A stretch of DNA of 64,000 nucleotides from positions 248,001-312,000 of the forward strand of contig CAVSPN010000001.1 of assembly GCA_963730035.1 (NCBI GenBank), read 5' to 3'. Of the stretch, positions 17,460-25,877 are shown piece by piece. The DNA is from Marmoricola_A sp963730035 (lineage in GTDB: Bacteria > Actinomycetota > Actinomycetes > Propionibacteriales > Nocardioidaceae). The stretch's first letter is position 1. The number at the start of each line of letters is the position of its first letter. The position numbers and the translations under genes were made by a program. The notes under the pieces were generated by a model. It searched no databases. It saw nothing but the letters and a program-made list of their open reading frames with translations, and was not told where the DNA came from.

Positions 17460-18254
17460 TCAGGCGTGGGGGTCGGCGCCGCCGTACCGCCGGTCGCGCC
17501 GGGCGTAGGTCTCGATCGCCGCCCAGAGGTCACGCCGGTCGACGTCGGGCCAGAGGACGTCGGTGAAGACCAGCTCGGAGTACGCCGCCTGCCACAGCAT
17601 GAAGTTGCTGAGCCGCTGCTCCCCCGACGTCCGCCACACCAGGTCGGCGTCGGCCAGCTCGGGCACGTAGAGGTAGCGCGCGAAGGTCCGCTCGTCGACC
17701 CTCTCGGGGTTCACCTTCCCCGCCGCGACGTCGCGCGCCAGGCCGCGGGCCGCGTCGGCCAGCTCCGCGCGGCCGCCGTAGTTGACGCACATCGTGAGGG
17801 TGAGCACGTCGTTGTCCCGGGTCAGCTCCTCGGCGACCCGGAGCTCCTTGACCACCGACCGCCACAGCCGCGGAGCCCGACCCGCCCACCGGACCCGGAC
17901 GCCGAGCGCGTGCATCTCGTCGCGCCGCCGCCGGATGACGTCGCGGTTGAAGCCCATGAGGAACCGGACCTCGTCCGGCGTCCGCGACCAGTTCTCCGTG
18001 GAGAAGGCGTACGCCGACACCGCCCGCACGCCGACCTCGATCGCCCCCTCGACGACGTCGAACAGGCTGTGCTCGCCCTGCTGGTGGCCCGCCGTCCGGG
18101 GCAGCCCGCGCTGGTGGGCCCACCGGCCGTTGCCGTCCATGACGATCGCGACGTGACGGGGCACCAGCGCCGGAGGGACCGCGGGTGGGCGCGCGCCCGA
18201 CGGGTGGGGCTTCGGCGCGACCGGCCCGCCGGCCGTCCTGTCAGCGCTGGACAT
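17460..18254 (-). CDS. uppS: isoprenyl (polyprenyl) diphosphate synthase, cis-type
   Basis: Makes the long-chain polyprenyl diphosphate used as carrier lipid for cell wall synthesis; 264 aa. The cis-prenyltransferase motifs are complete: catalytic Asp40 in MDGNGRWA, RGLPRTAGHQQG, AFSTENWSR, and RTSGEQRLSNFMLWQ near the C-terminus. ATG 18254 is chosen over an upstream start because it overlaps the recO end by 14 bp and removes an odd extension. It is the second gene of a recO-uppS unit and convergent with zur. Confidence 0.93.
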   Translation of the reverse strand: MSSADRTAGGPVAPKPHPSGARPPAVPPALVPRHVAIVMDGNGRWAHQRGLPRTAGHQQGEHSLFDVVEGAIEVGVRAVSAYAFSTENWSRTPDEVRFLMGFNRDVIRRRRDEMHALGVRVRWAGRAPRLWRSVVKELRVAEELTRDNDVLTLTMCVNYGGRAELADAARGLARDVAAGKVNPERVDERTFARYLYVPELADADLVWRTSGEQRLSNFMLWQAAYSELVFTDVLWPDVDRRDLWAAIETYARRDRRYGGADPHA

Positions 18255-18969
18255 GACTGAGCGAGCGCAGGCCACGCTCGAGGTGCCAGGCGAGGTACGC
18301 CGCGACGAGCGTGCTCGCCTCCCGCAGGTGCCGCTCGTCAGCGGCCGTCACGACGTCCCACTCACCGGAGAGGAGCGCGGCGAGCACCTCGACGGTCTCG
18401 GTAGCGGGCCTGGCCGAGCCGGGCAGCCGGCACCCGCTGCACAGCATCCCGCCGGCCGAGGGGTTGAAGGCCACGTGCGGCCCCTCCTCCCCGCAGCGGG
18501 CGCAGGCGTCGAACGAGGGCGCGTAGCCGTTGACCGCGAGCGAGCGGAGCAGGAAGGCGTCGAGCACCTGCGGCGCCGGCCGCCCCGCCTCGCAGATCGC
18601 CCGGAGCGCCCCGACGAGCAGCAGGTACTGCTGCACGGCCGGCTCGCCCTCCTCGGTAACCAGCCGCTCGGCCGTCTCGAGCATCACGGTGCCGGCCGTG
18701 TAGGCGCCGTAGTCCTCGCCCATCCGGCCCGCGTAGGGACGCAGCGTCTCGGCCTGGGTGATCACGTCGAGGGTCCGCGCCTCGGCGAACTGCAGGTCGA
18801 CGTGGCTGAACGGCTCGAGCCGGGCGCCGAACCGCGAGGTCGTCCGGCGCACGCCCTTCGCCACCGCGCGGACCCGCCCGTGCTCCCGGGTCAGCAGGGT
18901 GATGATCCGGTCGGCCTCCCCGAGCTTCTGGGTCCGCAGCACGACGCCTTCGTCGCGGTAGTAGGGCAC
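18241..18969 (-). CDS. recO: DNA repair protein RecO
   Basis: Recombination mediator of the RecFOR pathway, loading RecA on SSB-coated DNA; 242 aa. It has an N-terminal OB fold (YYRDEGVVLRTQKLGEADRI), a helical body, and a four-cysteine zinc site in the C-terminal half (CARCGEEGPH ... GGMLCSGC). GTG 18969 gives the canonical start PYYRDEG and lies 6 nt from CAGAAT (18976-18981), an acceptable -10. uppS overlaps its end. Confidence 0.93.
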   Translation of the reverse strand: MPYYRDEGVVLRTQKLGEADRIITLLTREHGRVRAVAKGVRRTTSRFGARLEPFSHVDLQFAEARTLDVITQAETLRPYAGRMGEDYGAYTAGTVMLETAERLVTEEGEPAVQQYLLLVGALRAICEAGRPAPQVLDAFLLRSLAVNGYAPSFDACARCGEEGPHVAFNPSAGGMLCSGCRLPGSARPATETVEVLAALLSGEWDVVTAADERHLREASTLVAAYLAWHLERGLRSLSHVQR

Positions 18970-19050
18970 CGCCTCATTCTGCCGGTCCGCCCCCTCGGCA
19001 TCGCGCAACTCGGTTGGTCGGACCGGCGGCGAGCCGGTAACAAGGGGGCT

Positions 19051-19818
19051 GTGACGACCGACCCCGAGCTGCTGGCCATGATCGAGGGCTACTACGACGC
19101 CGTGCCACGGACGTCGGCGACGACCGAGGAGGTGGGGCCGTTCACGTTGTTCCTCCGCTCGGACCCGCGGGGGTGGCCGTTCTACGCCAGGCCGCGGGCC
19201 GGCCACCAGGGGGGGCCGACGCAGGAGGACGTCCGTACCGTCCGTGCGCGCCAGCGCGAGCTCGCGGTCCCCGAGCAGCTGGAGTGGGTCGGCGAGCTCG
19301 TCCCGGGGCTGGTCGAGGCGGCGCGCCAGGCCGGGCTGGTCGTGCACGAGTACCCGCTCATGGTGCTGGCCCGGCCGCTGCCCGGCCCGGAGGTCCCTGG
19401 GATCGAGGTGCGGCTGCTCCGCGGTGACGACCCGACGCTCGGTGCGGTGCAGGGAGCGGTGGGAGCGGGGTTCGAGGAGTCCGACGAGGTGGCGTCGGCG
19501 GACGCGCCGTTCATGCGGGACCGGGTCTCGCGCGGCCTCACCCGACTCGTCGGTGCCTACGAGTCCGGCGCAGCGGTCGGCGGCGGGTCGCACCAGCCGA
19601 GCGGCTCGGTGACCGAGCTGGTGGGGATCGCCGTCGTGCCGCGCGCCCGGCGGCGCGGGATCGGAGCCGCCATCACCGCTGCGCTCGTCGAGGACGCCCG
19701 CGAGCTCGGCGTCCGGACGGTGTTCCTCTCCGCCGGCAGTCAGCGTGTGGCCGACGTCTACGCGCGGGTCGGCTTCACGCGGGTCGCGACCGCCTGTGTC
19801 GCAGAGGCGGCGTCGTGA
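19051..19818 (+). CDS. GNAT family N-acetyltransferase
   Basis: 255 aa. The N-terminal half is an all-helical region (PELLAMIEGYYDAVPRTS). The C-terminal GNAT fold has the acetyl-CoA loop VPRARRRGIGAAITAALVEDA and a terminal VYARVGFTRV. GTG 19051 has AAGGGGG 2-8 nt upstream. Divergent from recO across an 81-bp promoter region. The stop overlaps the next acetyltransferase gene (GTGA). The substrate cannot be deduced. Confidence 0.8.
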   Translation: MTTDPELLAMIEGYYDAVPRTSATTEEVGPFTLFLRSDPRGWPFYARPRAGHQGGPTQEDVRTVRARQRELAVPEQLEWVGELVPGLVEAARQAGLVVHEYPLMVLARPLPGPEVPGIEVRLLRGDDPTLGAVQGAVGAGFEESDEVASADAPFMRDRVSRGLTRLVGAYESGAAVGGGSHQPSGSVTELVGIAVVPRARRRGIGAAITAALVEDARELGVRTVFLSAGSQRVADVYARVGFTRVATACVAEAAS

Positions 19819-20291
19819 CACTGGACCGGGTCGACCTGCACGAGGTCGCCGAGGACGAGTGGGAGCTCTGGCGCGACCTGCGGCTCCGCATGCTGGCCGC
19901 CGACCCCGACGCCTTCGGCTCGACCGTGGCGCGGGAGGAGGCCTTCACCGAGGCCGACTGGAGACGCCGGATCGGCGGCAGCCCGTCGTTCGTGGCGCTC
20001 GTCGACGGGCGTCCCCTCGGGACGGGTGCTCTCGTGCAGGAGGAGTCCGGGTCCTGGGCGGTGGTCGCGATGTGGGTCGACCCGTCGGCGCGCGGTCGCG
20101 GGACCGGACGTCGGGTCCTCGAGCACCTGCTGTCGGTGGTGCCCGCGGACGCCGAGGTCTTCCTGTGGGTGGCCGACGACAACCCGGCCCGTGGGCTCTA
20201 CGAGTCCGTCGGCTTCACCAGCACCGGGGAACGCGCCCCGATCCGGCCGGGAGCGACCCTGCAGAAGTCCCGGATGCGCCTCACCCGCTGA
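19815..20291 (+). CDS. GNAT family N-acetyltransferase
   Basis: 158 aa single GNAT domain. Motif A is WVDPSARGRGTGRRVLEHLL and the terminal motif is NPARGLYESVGFTSTGERA. N-terminal WELWRDLRLRMLAADPDAFG is typical of RimI/YjaB-like members. Translationally coupled to the preceding GNAT gene by a GTGA overlap, so the two may act on related substrates. It ends just before a tandem repeat array. Confidence 0.8.
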   Translation: MTLDRVDLHEVAEDEWELWRDLRLRMLAADPDAFGSTVAREEAFTEADWRRRIGGSPSFVALVDGRPLGTGALVQEESGSWAVVAMWVDPSARGRGTGRRVLEHLLSVVPADAEVFLWVADDNPARGLYESVGFTSTGERAPIRPGATLQKSRMRLTR

Positions 20292-20301
20292 CCGGTGCAA
20301 C

Positions 20302-20549
20302 GGACGACGCCACCCCCCGCAAGTGGCACCACTGTCGACCCCCGGGCGACGCCACCCCACCAGTGGCACCACTGTCGACCCCCGGGCGACCCACCCCACC
20401 AAGTGGCACCACTGTCGACCCCCGGGCGACCCCACCCCACCAAGTGGCACCACTGTCGACCCCCGGGCGACGCCACCCCACCAAGTGGCACCACTGTCGA
20501 CCCCCGGGACCGACAGTGCCCACCCCACCAAGTGGCACCACTGTCGACC
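20302..20549. repeat. tandem array of a 40-41-bp repeat, six copies
   Basis: Copies of AAGTGGCACCACTGTCGACC begin at 20321, 20361, 20401, 20442, 20483 and 20530, separated by CCCGGGCGAC(G)CCACCCCACC. A partial unit precedes them, and the last spacer carries an extra ACCGACAGTGCC. Each unit contains small palindromes (AGTGGCACCACT, GTCGAC, CCCGGG). The array fills the space between the convergent GNAT and leuA stop codons (20292-20592). The open frames through it are repeat artefacts. Confidence 0.9.
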
Positions 20550-20592
20550 AGGAAGCACCCAAGGGGAACCGCGACGTGCGCGCTCGGCCCGG

Positions 20593-22299
20593 TCAGCCGC
20601 GGTTGACCGCCGACACGACGGCCTTGAGCGACGCGGTGACGATGTTGGGGTCGAGGCCGACCCCCCAGAGCACCTGCCCGTTCACCGCGCACTCCACGTA
20701 GGCCGCGGCGTGGGCGTCGCCGCCGGCCGAAAGCGCGTGCTCGGCGTAGTCCAGCACCCGCACGTCGTGGCCGACCGTCCCGAGCGCGTCGACGAACGCC
20801 GCGATCGGCCCGTTGCCGGTGCCCTCGAGCGTCCGCAGCTCCCCGTCGAGGTAGACGTCGACCGTGAGCTGGTCCTTCTCCCCCGCGGCGCTCGAGGTGT
20901 GCACCGAGTCGAGCCGCAGCGGCGCGTCCCGGTCGAGATAGGTACGGGTGAACCAGCTCCACATCTGGTCCGGCGTGACCTCGCCGCCGTCGGTGTCGGT
21001 GTGCTCCTGCACCACCCGCGAGAACTCGATCTGCAGGCGTCGCGGCAGGTCGAGCTTGTGGTCGGTCTTCATGATGTAGGCGACGCCGCCCTTGCCGGAC
21101 TGGCTGTTGACGCGGATGACCGCCTCGTAGCTGCGGCCGACGTCGTGCGGGTCGATGGGGAGGTACGGCGCCTCCCAGGGCATCTCCGAGACCGGGACCC
21201 CTTCCTGCGCGGCACGCTTGTCGAGGTCCTCCAGCCCCTTCTTGATCGCGTCCTGGTGCGAGCCGGAGAACGCGGTGTAGACGAGGTCGCCGGCGTAGGG
21301 GTGACGGGGGTGGACCGGCAGCTGGGTGCAGTACTCGACGGTCCGACGGATCTCGTCGATGTCGGAGAAGTCGATCTGCGGGTCGATCCCCTGGCTGAAG
21401 AGGTTCATCCCCAGGGTCACCAGGCAGACGTTCCCGGTGCGCTCGCCGTGCCCGAACAGGCACCCCTCGACCCGGTCGGCGCCGGCCATCAGCGCCAGCT
21501 CGGTAGCGGCCACCGCGGCTCCCCGGTCGTTGTGCGGGTGCAGGCTGATCGCGGAGTACGCGCGTCGGGTGAGGTTCCGGCCGAACCACTCGATCTGGTC
21601 GGCGTAGACGTTGGGCGTCGCGACCTCGACGGTCGCGGGCAGGTTGAGGATGATCTCGCGGTCGGGCCCGGGCTGCCAGACGTCCGACACCGCCTCGCAG
21701 ACGTCGAGCGCGAAGTCCAGCTCGGTGGAGGTGAAGACCTCCGGCGAGTACTGGTAACCGAAGTCGCAGTCCCCGAGGAGCTCCTCGGCGTACTTCATGA
21801 CGATCTCGGTGCCGCGCACCGCGATCGAACGGCACTCGTCCCTGTCGACGCCGAAGACGACCCGCCGGAACAGTGGCGCGGTGGCGTTGTAGAGGTGCAC
21901 GGTCGCGCGCGGCGCGCCGACGACCGCCTGCACGGTCCGCTCGATGAGGTCCTCGCGGGCCTGGGTCAGCACCGACACCCGGACGTCGTCGGGGATCCGG
22001 TCACCCTCGACGAGCTGGCGGACGAAGTCGAAGTCGGTCTGGCTCGCGGCCGGGAAGCCGATCTCGATCTCCTTGTAGCCCATCCGGACGAGGAGGTCGA
22101 ACATCGTCAGCTTGCGGGCCGGCGACATCGGGTCGATCAGCGCCTGGTTGCCGTCGCGGAGGTCGGTCGACAGCCATCGCGGCGCGCGGGTGAGGTTCGT
22201 GTCCGGCCAGGTGCGGTCGGGCAGGTCGACCGGGGTGAAGGGGCGGTAGCGCCGGAACGGCATCCCGCTGGGCTGCTGGACGGTGTCCTGGGGGTTCAT
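20593..22299 (-). CDS. leuA: 2-isopropylmalate synthase
   Basis: First committed step of leucine synthesis, condensing acetyl-CoA with 2-oxoisovalerate; 568 aa, the long actinobacterial form. The TIM barrel has the metal and catalytic motifs STDLRDGNQAL, HPHNDRG and FGHGERTGN. A linker and a C-terminal LeuA allosteric domain (LTVDVYLDGELRTLEGTGNG ... YVECAVNGQVLWGVG) are where leucine binds for feedback inhibition. ATG 22299 is followed by the usual actinobacterial MPFRRYRPF region. It is preceded by a 150-nt leader with a leucine-rich peptide, so it is probably also controlled by attenuation. Confidence 0.95.
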   Translation of the reverse strand: MNPQDTVQQPSGMPFRRYRPFTPVDLPDRTWPDTNLTRAPRWLSTDLRDGNQALIDPMSPARKLTMFDLLVRMGYKEIEIGFPAASQTDFDFVRQLVEGDRIPDDVRVSVLTQAREDLIERTVQAVVGAPRATVHLYNATAPLFRRVVFGVDRDECRSIAVRGTEIVMKYAEELLGDCDFGYQYSPEVFTSTELDFALDVCEAVSDVWQPGPDREIILNLPATVEVATPNVYADQIEWFGRNLTRRAYSAISLHPHNDRGAAVAATELALMAGADRVEGCLFGHGERTGNVCLVTLGMNLFSQGIDPQIDFSDIDEIRRTVEYCTQLPVHPRHPYAGDLVYTAFSGSHQDAIKKGLEDLDKRAAQEGVPVSEMPWEAPYLPIDPHDVGRSYEAVIRVNSQSGKGGVAYIMKTDHKLDLPRRLQIEFSRVVQEHTDTDGGEVTPDQMWSWFTRTYLDRDAPLRLDSVHTSSAAGEKDQLTVDVYLDGELRTLEGTGNGPIAAFVDALGTVGHDVRVLDYAEHALSAGGDAHAAAYVECAVNGQVLWGVGLDPNIVTASLKAVVSAVNRG

Positions 22300-22348
22300 T
22301 CGGTCCTCGCTGGTCTCACTGGGTGGTGGTCCGGAGCAGCACCGGTCT

Positions 22349-22393
22349 CCGCAGCGAGGGGGTCCGGCTCAGTGGGGCGAGACCTCGCTGCGG
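22349..22393 (-). promoter_or_regulatory. leuA leader RNA hairpin (attenuator candidate)
   Basis: In the minus-strand transcript CCTCGCTGCGG and CCGCAGCGAGG (22383-22393 with 22349-22359) pair perfectly over 11 bp. The upstream arm can instead fold on itself (CGCTGCCGCAGCG), and GGTCTC at 22379-22384 can pair with either of two GAGACC copies (22344-22349 or 22312-22317). Mutually exclusive folds next to a leucine-codon run are the layout of an attenuator. Confidence 0.6.
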
Positions 22394-22449
22394 CAGCGAA
22401 GGAGGAGGCAGCTCCCGGGAAGGGACCCGCGCCTCGGGCTGACCGTCAT
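22369..22449 (-). CDS. leuL: leuA leader peptide with leucine codon run
   Basis: 26-codon frame whose product reads SLPGSCLLLRCRSEVSPH in its second part. Three adjacent leucine codons (CTC CTC CTT) follow another Leu four residues earlier. Ribosome stalling there would shift the downstream RNA folding. ATG 22449 lies 7 nt after TAGGGT, so the leader transcript is leaderless. The ATG also overlaps the comB-like stop (ATGA), which could allow readthrough coupling. Confidence 0.65.
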   Translation of the reverse strand: MTVSPRRGSLPGSCLLLRCRSEVSPH

Positions 22450-23204
22450 GGTGGGCACCCTACCCCCGGATCCGGTGCGGCGGAGAAGGAACCGTCCTGC
22501 AGCAGCGGGACCGTCGAGGAGACGTCCAGCTCGGCGGCGATCCCGACGTCCTCCGGGTAGCCGCGGTCGATCAGCTCCGCACCGCTGGTGCAGGCGCGCA
22601 GCGCCGCACCCAGGTCGTCGACGGCCCGGTACGCCGCGGCAGCAGCCGCCGCCTCCGGGCTGAGGTCGCCGACCCCCAGGTCGGTGAGCGCCGCGACGAC
22701 CGCCCCTGCTCCCCACAGGTCCTCGACGGCTGGGCGCAGCGACCCGTCAGGCCAGCGCTCCCCCGCGGCGACGACGGCGAGGTGGCCGGCCGGCGCCGAG
22801 CGCGCGATCCACCGGGCCACCGCGTGGCGGTTGCGCACCGAGGCGGCCACCACCGGTGACCCGCTCGCCGCGAGCAGGTCCGCGACCGTCGACCCGTTGG
22901 GTGAGGGGAGGACCAGCTGCTCCACCGCCCGCGCGGCGGCGATGCTCGCAGGCGAGAGGCTCACCCCGCCCGGGGTACCTCGGCTGCTCGCGAGGACGGC
23001 GCCGTGCTCCTCGGCGTACCGTTGCGCGGACGCGTCCCGCCACCGGTAGGGGTGCACGGCGATGCCACGGTCGACGGCGACGGAGACGCACGTGGTGAAG
23101 CTGAGGACGTCGACGACCACGGTCACCGCCGCGCCGGGAGCCAGCGCCGCCGCGCCGGTCGGCCCCCACTCGAACCGGACCCGGGCGGCGTCCTGCGGGC
23201 TCAC
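22446..23204 (-). CDS. comB: 2-phosphosulfolactate phosphatase family protein (ComB-like)
   Basis: 252 aa protein of the ComB family. In archaea ComB hydrolyses 2-phosphosulfolactate during coenzyme M synthesis; bacterial homologues occur without that pathway and their substrate is unknown. Conserved parts are VVVDVLSFTTCVSVAVDRG, SPNGSTVADLL and VVAAGERWPDGSLRPAVEDLWGAGA. The start GTG overlaps the stop of the glucosidase gene (GTGA). Its own stop overlaps the leuA leader ATG. Confidence 0.75.
   Translation of the reverse strand: MSPQDAARVRFEWGPTGAAALAPGAAVTVVVDVLSFTTCVSVAVDRGIAVHPYRWRDASAQRYAEEHGAVLASSRGTPGGVSLSPASIAAARAVEQLVLPSPNGSTVADLLAASGSPVVAASVRNRHAVARWIARSAPAGHLAVVAAGERWPDGSLRPAVEDLWGAGAVVAALTDLGVGDLSPEAAAAAAAYRAVDDLGAALRACTSGAELIDRGYPEDVGIAAELDVSSTVPLLQDGSFSAAPDPGVGCPP
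22457..22462 (-). promoter_or_regulatory. leuA leader -10 box (leaderless)
   Basis: TAGGGT on the minus strand inside the 3' end of the comB-like gene, 7 nt before the leader-peptide ATG. Confidence 0.6.
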
Positions 23205-24910
23205 GCCTGCCGGACCCACGCGGCGGTCGCGCCGGGGAGCCGACCCGGCGCAGCCTCCGGGTCCGAGCAGAGCACCACCTCGCCGGCGGGGAGCGCGACC
23301 TCCGCCTCGCCGGTGTTGACCCAGCACTGCCACGACCCGCGCGCGAACGCGACGACGTCGGCCGGTGCGTCGACCCACGCGACCGATGCCGGCGCCGCGA
23401 CGAGGTTCTCGCGGCGGAGCCGCAGCGCCCGTCGGTACAGCTCGAGCACCGACGCGGGGTCGCCCTCCTGCGCGGCCGCCGTCGACGCAGCCCATCCCCC
23501 GGGCTGCGGCAGCCACGGCTCCGCGGTCGCCCCCTCCGGGCTGAAGCCGTACGGCGGACGGTCCCCCGACCACGGCAGCGGGACCCGGCACCCGTCGCGC
23601 CCGACGTCCTGGTGGCCGGACTGCCGCCACACCGGGTCCTGGCGGCGCTCGCCCGGGATGTCCTCCACCTCGGCGAGCCCGAGCTCCTCGCCCTGGTAGA
23701 CGTAGGCCGACCCGGGCAGCGCGAGCATCAGGAGCGCCGCTGCCCGCGCCCGGCGCCGGCCCAGCTCGAGGTCGGGCTCCTCCCGCGCCCACCGAGCCCG
23801 CTCCTCGTCGCTCTCCACGAGCCCCGGCGGTTGGCTGCGGGCGTAGCGGGTGACCTGGCGGACCACGTCGTGGTTCGACAGCACCCAGGTGCTCGGCGCG
23901 CCTACCTCGGCGGCCGCGGCGAGCGCGTCGTCGACGACCGACCGGAGCACGTCGGCCCGGAACGGCGCCCGGACCAGGTCGAACTGGAACGCGGTGTGGA
24001 GCTCGTCGGGCCGCAGGTAGCGAGCCAGCCGCTCGTTGCTCCGCACCCACGCCTCGGCGACGAACACCCGCGGCGGGTCGTAGGAGTCCGCGACCCGCCG
24101 CCAGCCCCGGTAGACCTCGTGGACGCCGTCCTGGTCCCAGGCCGGGTGCGGCTCCAGGTGGTGGCTGCCACGCTCGCGCACCCCGGCGTCGGGGAGCCCG
24201 GTTGCCTTGGCGAGCCCGTGCGCCACGTCGATGCGGAAGCCGTCGACCTGCCGGTCGAACCAGAACCGCAGCACGTCCTCGAACTCGCGCCGGACCTCCG
24301 GGTTCGTCCAGTCGAGGTCGGGCTGCTCGGGCGCGAACAGGTGCAGGTACCAGTCGCCGGGAGTGCCGTCGGCGGCGGTGGTGCGGGTCCACGCCGGGCC
24401 GCCGAACGTGCTGCGCCAGTCGTTCGGCGGCTCGTCGCCGGCCGGGCCGCGGCCGGGCCGGAACACGTACCGGGCCCGGGCCTCCGCGTCGCCCGCCAGC
24501 GCCGCCTGGAACCAGGCGTGGCGGTCGGAGGTGTGGTTCGGGACGATGTCGAGGAGCACCTGGAGGCCCGCGTCGTGGGCCGCGGCGATGAGCCGCTCCG
24601 CCTGCGCCAGGTCGCCGTACGCCGGGTCGACGGCTCGGTAGTCCGCCACGTCGTACCCGGCGTCGACCTGCGGCGAGGGGTACCAGGGGTTGATCCACAG
24701 CGCGTCGACGCCGAGCGCCGCCAGGTGCTCGACGCGGTCGCAGAGCCCCCCGATGTCCCCGGTCCCGTCGCCGTCGGAGTCGAGGAAGGAGCGGATGTAG
24801 ACCTGGTAGACCACGGCGGTCTGCCACCACGGTGCTCCGGTCGGAGCCTCGTCGGGCGCTCCGGCCCCGCTGTCGGGTGGTCCCGCTGCCTCGTCAGACT
24901 GTGCTGTCAC
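23201..24910 (-). CDS. GH13 family alpha-glucosidase
   Basis: 569 aa glycoside hydrolase of the alpha-amylase superfamily, probably an oligo-alpha-glucosidase acting on maltose- or isomaltose-like sugars in the cytoplasm. It opens with WWQTAVVYQVYIRSFLDSDG and GIGDL-like TGDIGGL. Catalytic elements are DGFRIDVAHGL (nucleophile Asp), VFVAEAW (acid/base Glu) and VLSNHDVVRQ (third Asp). A C-terminal beta domain follows. No signal peptide. GTG 24910 starts 24 nt from the divergent esterase gene. The comB-like gene is coupled downstream. Confidence 0.88.
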   Translation of the reverse strand: MTAQSDEAAGPPDSGAGAPDEAPTGAPWWQTAVVYQVYIRSFLDSDGDGTGDIGGLCDRVEHLAALGVDALWINPWYPSPQVDAGYDVADYRAVDPAYGDLAQAERLIAAAHDAGLQVLLDIVPNHTSDRHAWFQAALAGDAEARARYVFRPGRGPAGDEPPNDWRSTFGGPAWTRTTAADGTPGDWYLHLFAPEQPDLDWTNPEVRREFEDVLRFWFDRQVDGFRIDVAHGLAKATGLPDAGVRERGSHHLEPHPAWDQDGVHEVYRGWRRVADSYDPPRVFVAEAWVRSNERLARYLRPDELHTAFQFDLVRAPFRADVLRSVVDDALAAAAEVGAPSTWVLSNHDVVRQVTRYARSQPPGLVESDEERARWAREEPDLELGRRRARAAALLMLALPGSAYVYQGEELGLAEVEDIPGERRQDPVWRQSGHQDVGRDGCRVPLPWSGDRPPYGFSPEGATAEPWLPQPGGWAASTAAAQEGDPASVLELYRRALRLRRENLVAAPASVAWVDAPADVVAFARGSWQCWVNTGEAEVALPAGEVVLCSDPEAAPGRLPGATAAWVRQA

Positions 24911-24933
24911 CCGACCATGATCCTGGAGGCACC

Positions 24934-25821
24934 GTGCCCAGCTGGCAGATGGGGGTCGTCGCGGCGTACGTCCGCCTCACCCGCAGCCGCGGGTTCGCGA
25001 CCCGGGAGGGCGGCCGGCGCCTCCTCGAGCGGGTGGACCCGCCGCCCGAGCCGCCGGCCTGGCTGCGCAGGCGCCACCGGGTGGAGGCCCGGGACGTCGA
25101 GGGGCACCGGGTCCACGCCGTCACGGCCTCCGGGCAGCCGCACGAGCCCGGGTCGGTGGTGTACCTCCACGGCGGCGCCTACACCAGCGCGATCGCCCGG
25201 CAGCACTGGTCGCTGGTCGCGCGGTTGGCGCGGGACACGGGGCGGACCGTCCACGTCCCGCTCTACGGCCTCGCGCCGCAGCACGACGCCCTCGAGGCGC
25301 TCGCCTTCGCGCAGGCCGTCGCCGAGGGACTTCCCGCCGACGAGCCCGTCCACCTCGCCGGCGACTCGGCCGGGGGCGGCCTCGCGCTGGTGCTCGGCCA
25401 GCACTGGCCGCAGGGCGCGCCGCCGTTGGCGGGGATCACCCTCATCGCCCCCTGGCTCGACCTCGCGATGAGCAACCCGGGGATCGACGAGGTCGAGCCG
25501 CACGACCCGTGGCTGACCCGGACGGGCCTGCACGTCATCGCCGACGCCTGGGCGGGTGGGCTGGCGCGTGAGGACCCCCGGGTCAGCCCGGTCCGCGGGG
25601 AGCTGGACCGCCTGCCTGCCGTGGCGGTCCACGTCGGGACGCGTGACATCACGCTCCCGGACTGCCGGCTGCTCCGCGACCTCCTCGGCCCGGGACGGGT
25701 CCGCTACTTCGAGGTCGAGGGGGCGATCCACGTGCACCCGCTGCTGCCGGTCCCCGAGGGCCGCACGGCACGCGGTCGGATCACCGCGTTCGCGCGAGAG
25801 ACCCTCGACGCGGGGGCCTGA
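24934..25821 (+). CDS. alpha/beta hydrolase (HSL-type esterase)
   Basis: 295 aa. Oxyanion motif LHGGAY and nucleophile motif GDSAGGG place it in the hormone-sensitive-lipase esterase group. A catalytic Asp in GTRDITLPD and a late His (EVEGAIHVHPLLP) complete the triad. The GTG at 24934 has GGAGG 4 nt upstream, slightly close; ATG 24949 is an alternative but too far from that site. Divergent from the GH13 gene. Substrate unknown, probably a short-chain ester. Confidence 0.85.
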   Translation: MPSWQMGVVAAYVRLTRSRGFATREGGRRLLERVDPPPEPPAWLRRRHRVEARDVEGHRVHAVTASGQPHEPGSVVYLHGGAYTSAIARQHWSLVARLARDTGRTVHVPLYGLAPQHDALEALAFAQAVAEGLPADEPVHLAGDSAGGGLALVLGQHWPQGAPPLAGITLIAPWLDLAMSNPGIDEVEPHDPWLTRTGLHVIADAWAGGLAREDPRVSPVRGELDRLPAVAVHVGTRDITLPDCRLLRDLLGPGRVRYFEVEGAIHVHPLLPVPEGRTARGRITAFARETLDAGA

Positions 25822-25877
25822 GCCGCGGTCCCGGCCGCCGCTAGGGTGGGCGGCCTGACAGGAGGCGGTGGTGCGAG

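Noticed and set aside
20302..20549. CRISPR array
   Set aside because: The spacers are themselves near-identical and the unit is 40 bp throughout. No cas genes are present. It is a tandem repeat.
20281..20562. Repeat proteins encoded by open frames through the 40-bp array (for example WCHLVGW repeats)
   Set aside because: All frames stay open only because the repeat lacks stop codons. There are no ribosome sites and no homologous family.
22300..22445. T-box riboswitch upstream of leuA
   Set aside because: No T-box consensus or specifier loop is seen; the leader peptide with Leu codons explains the region better.
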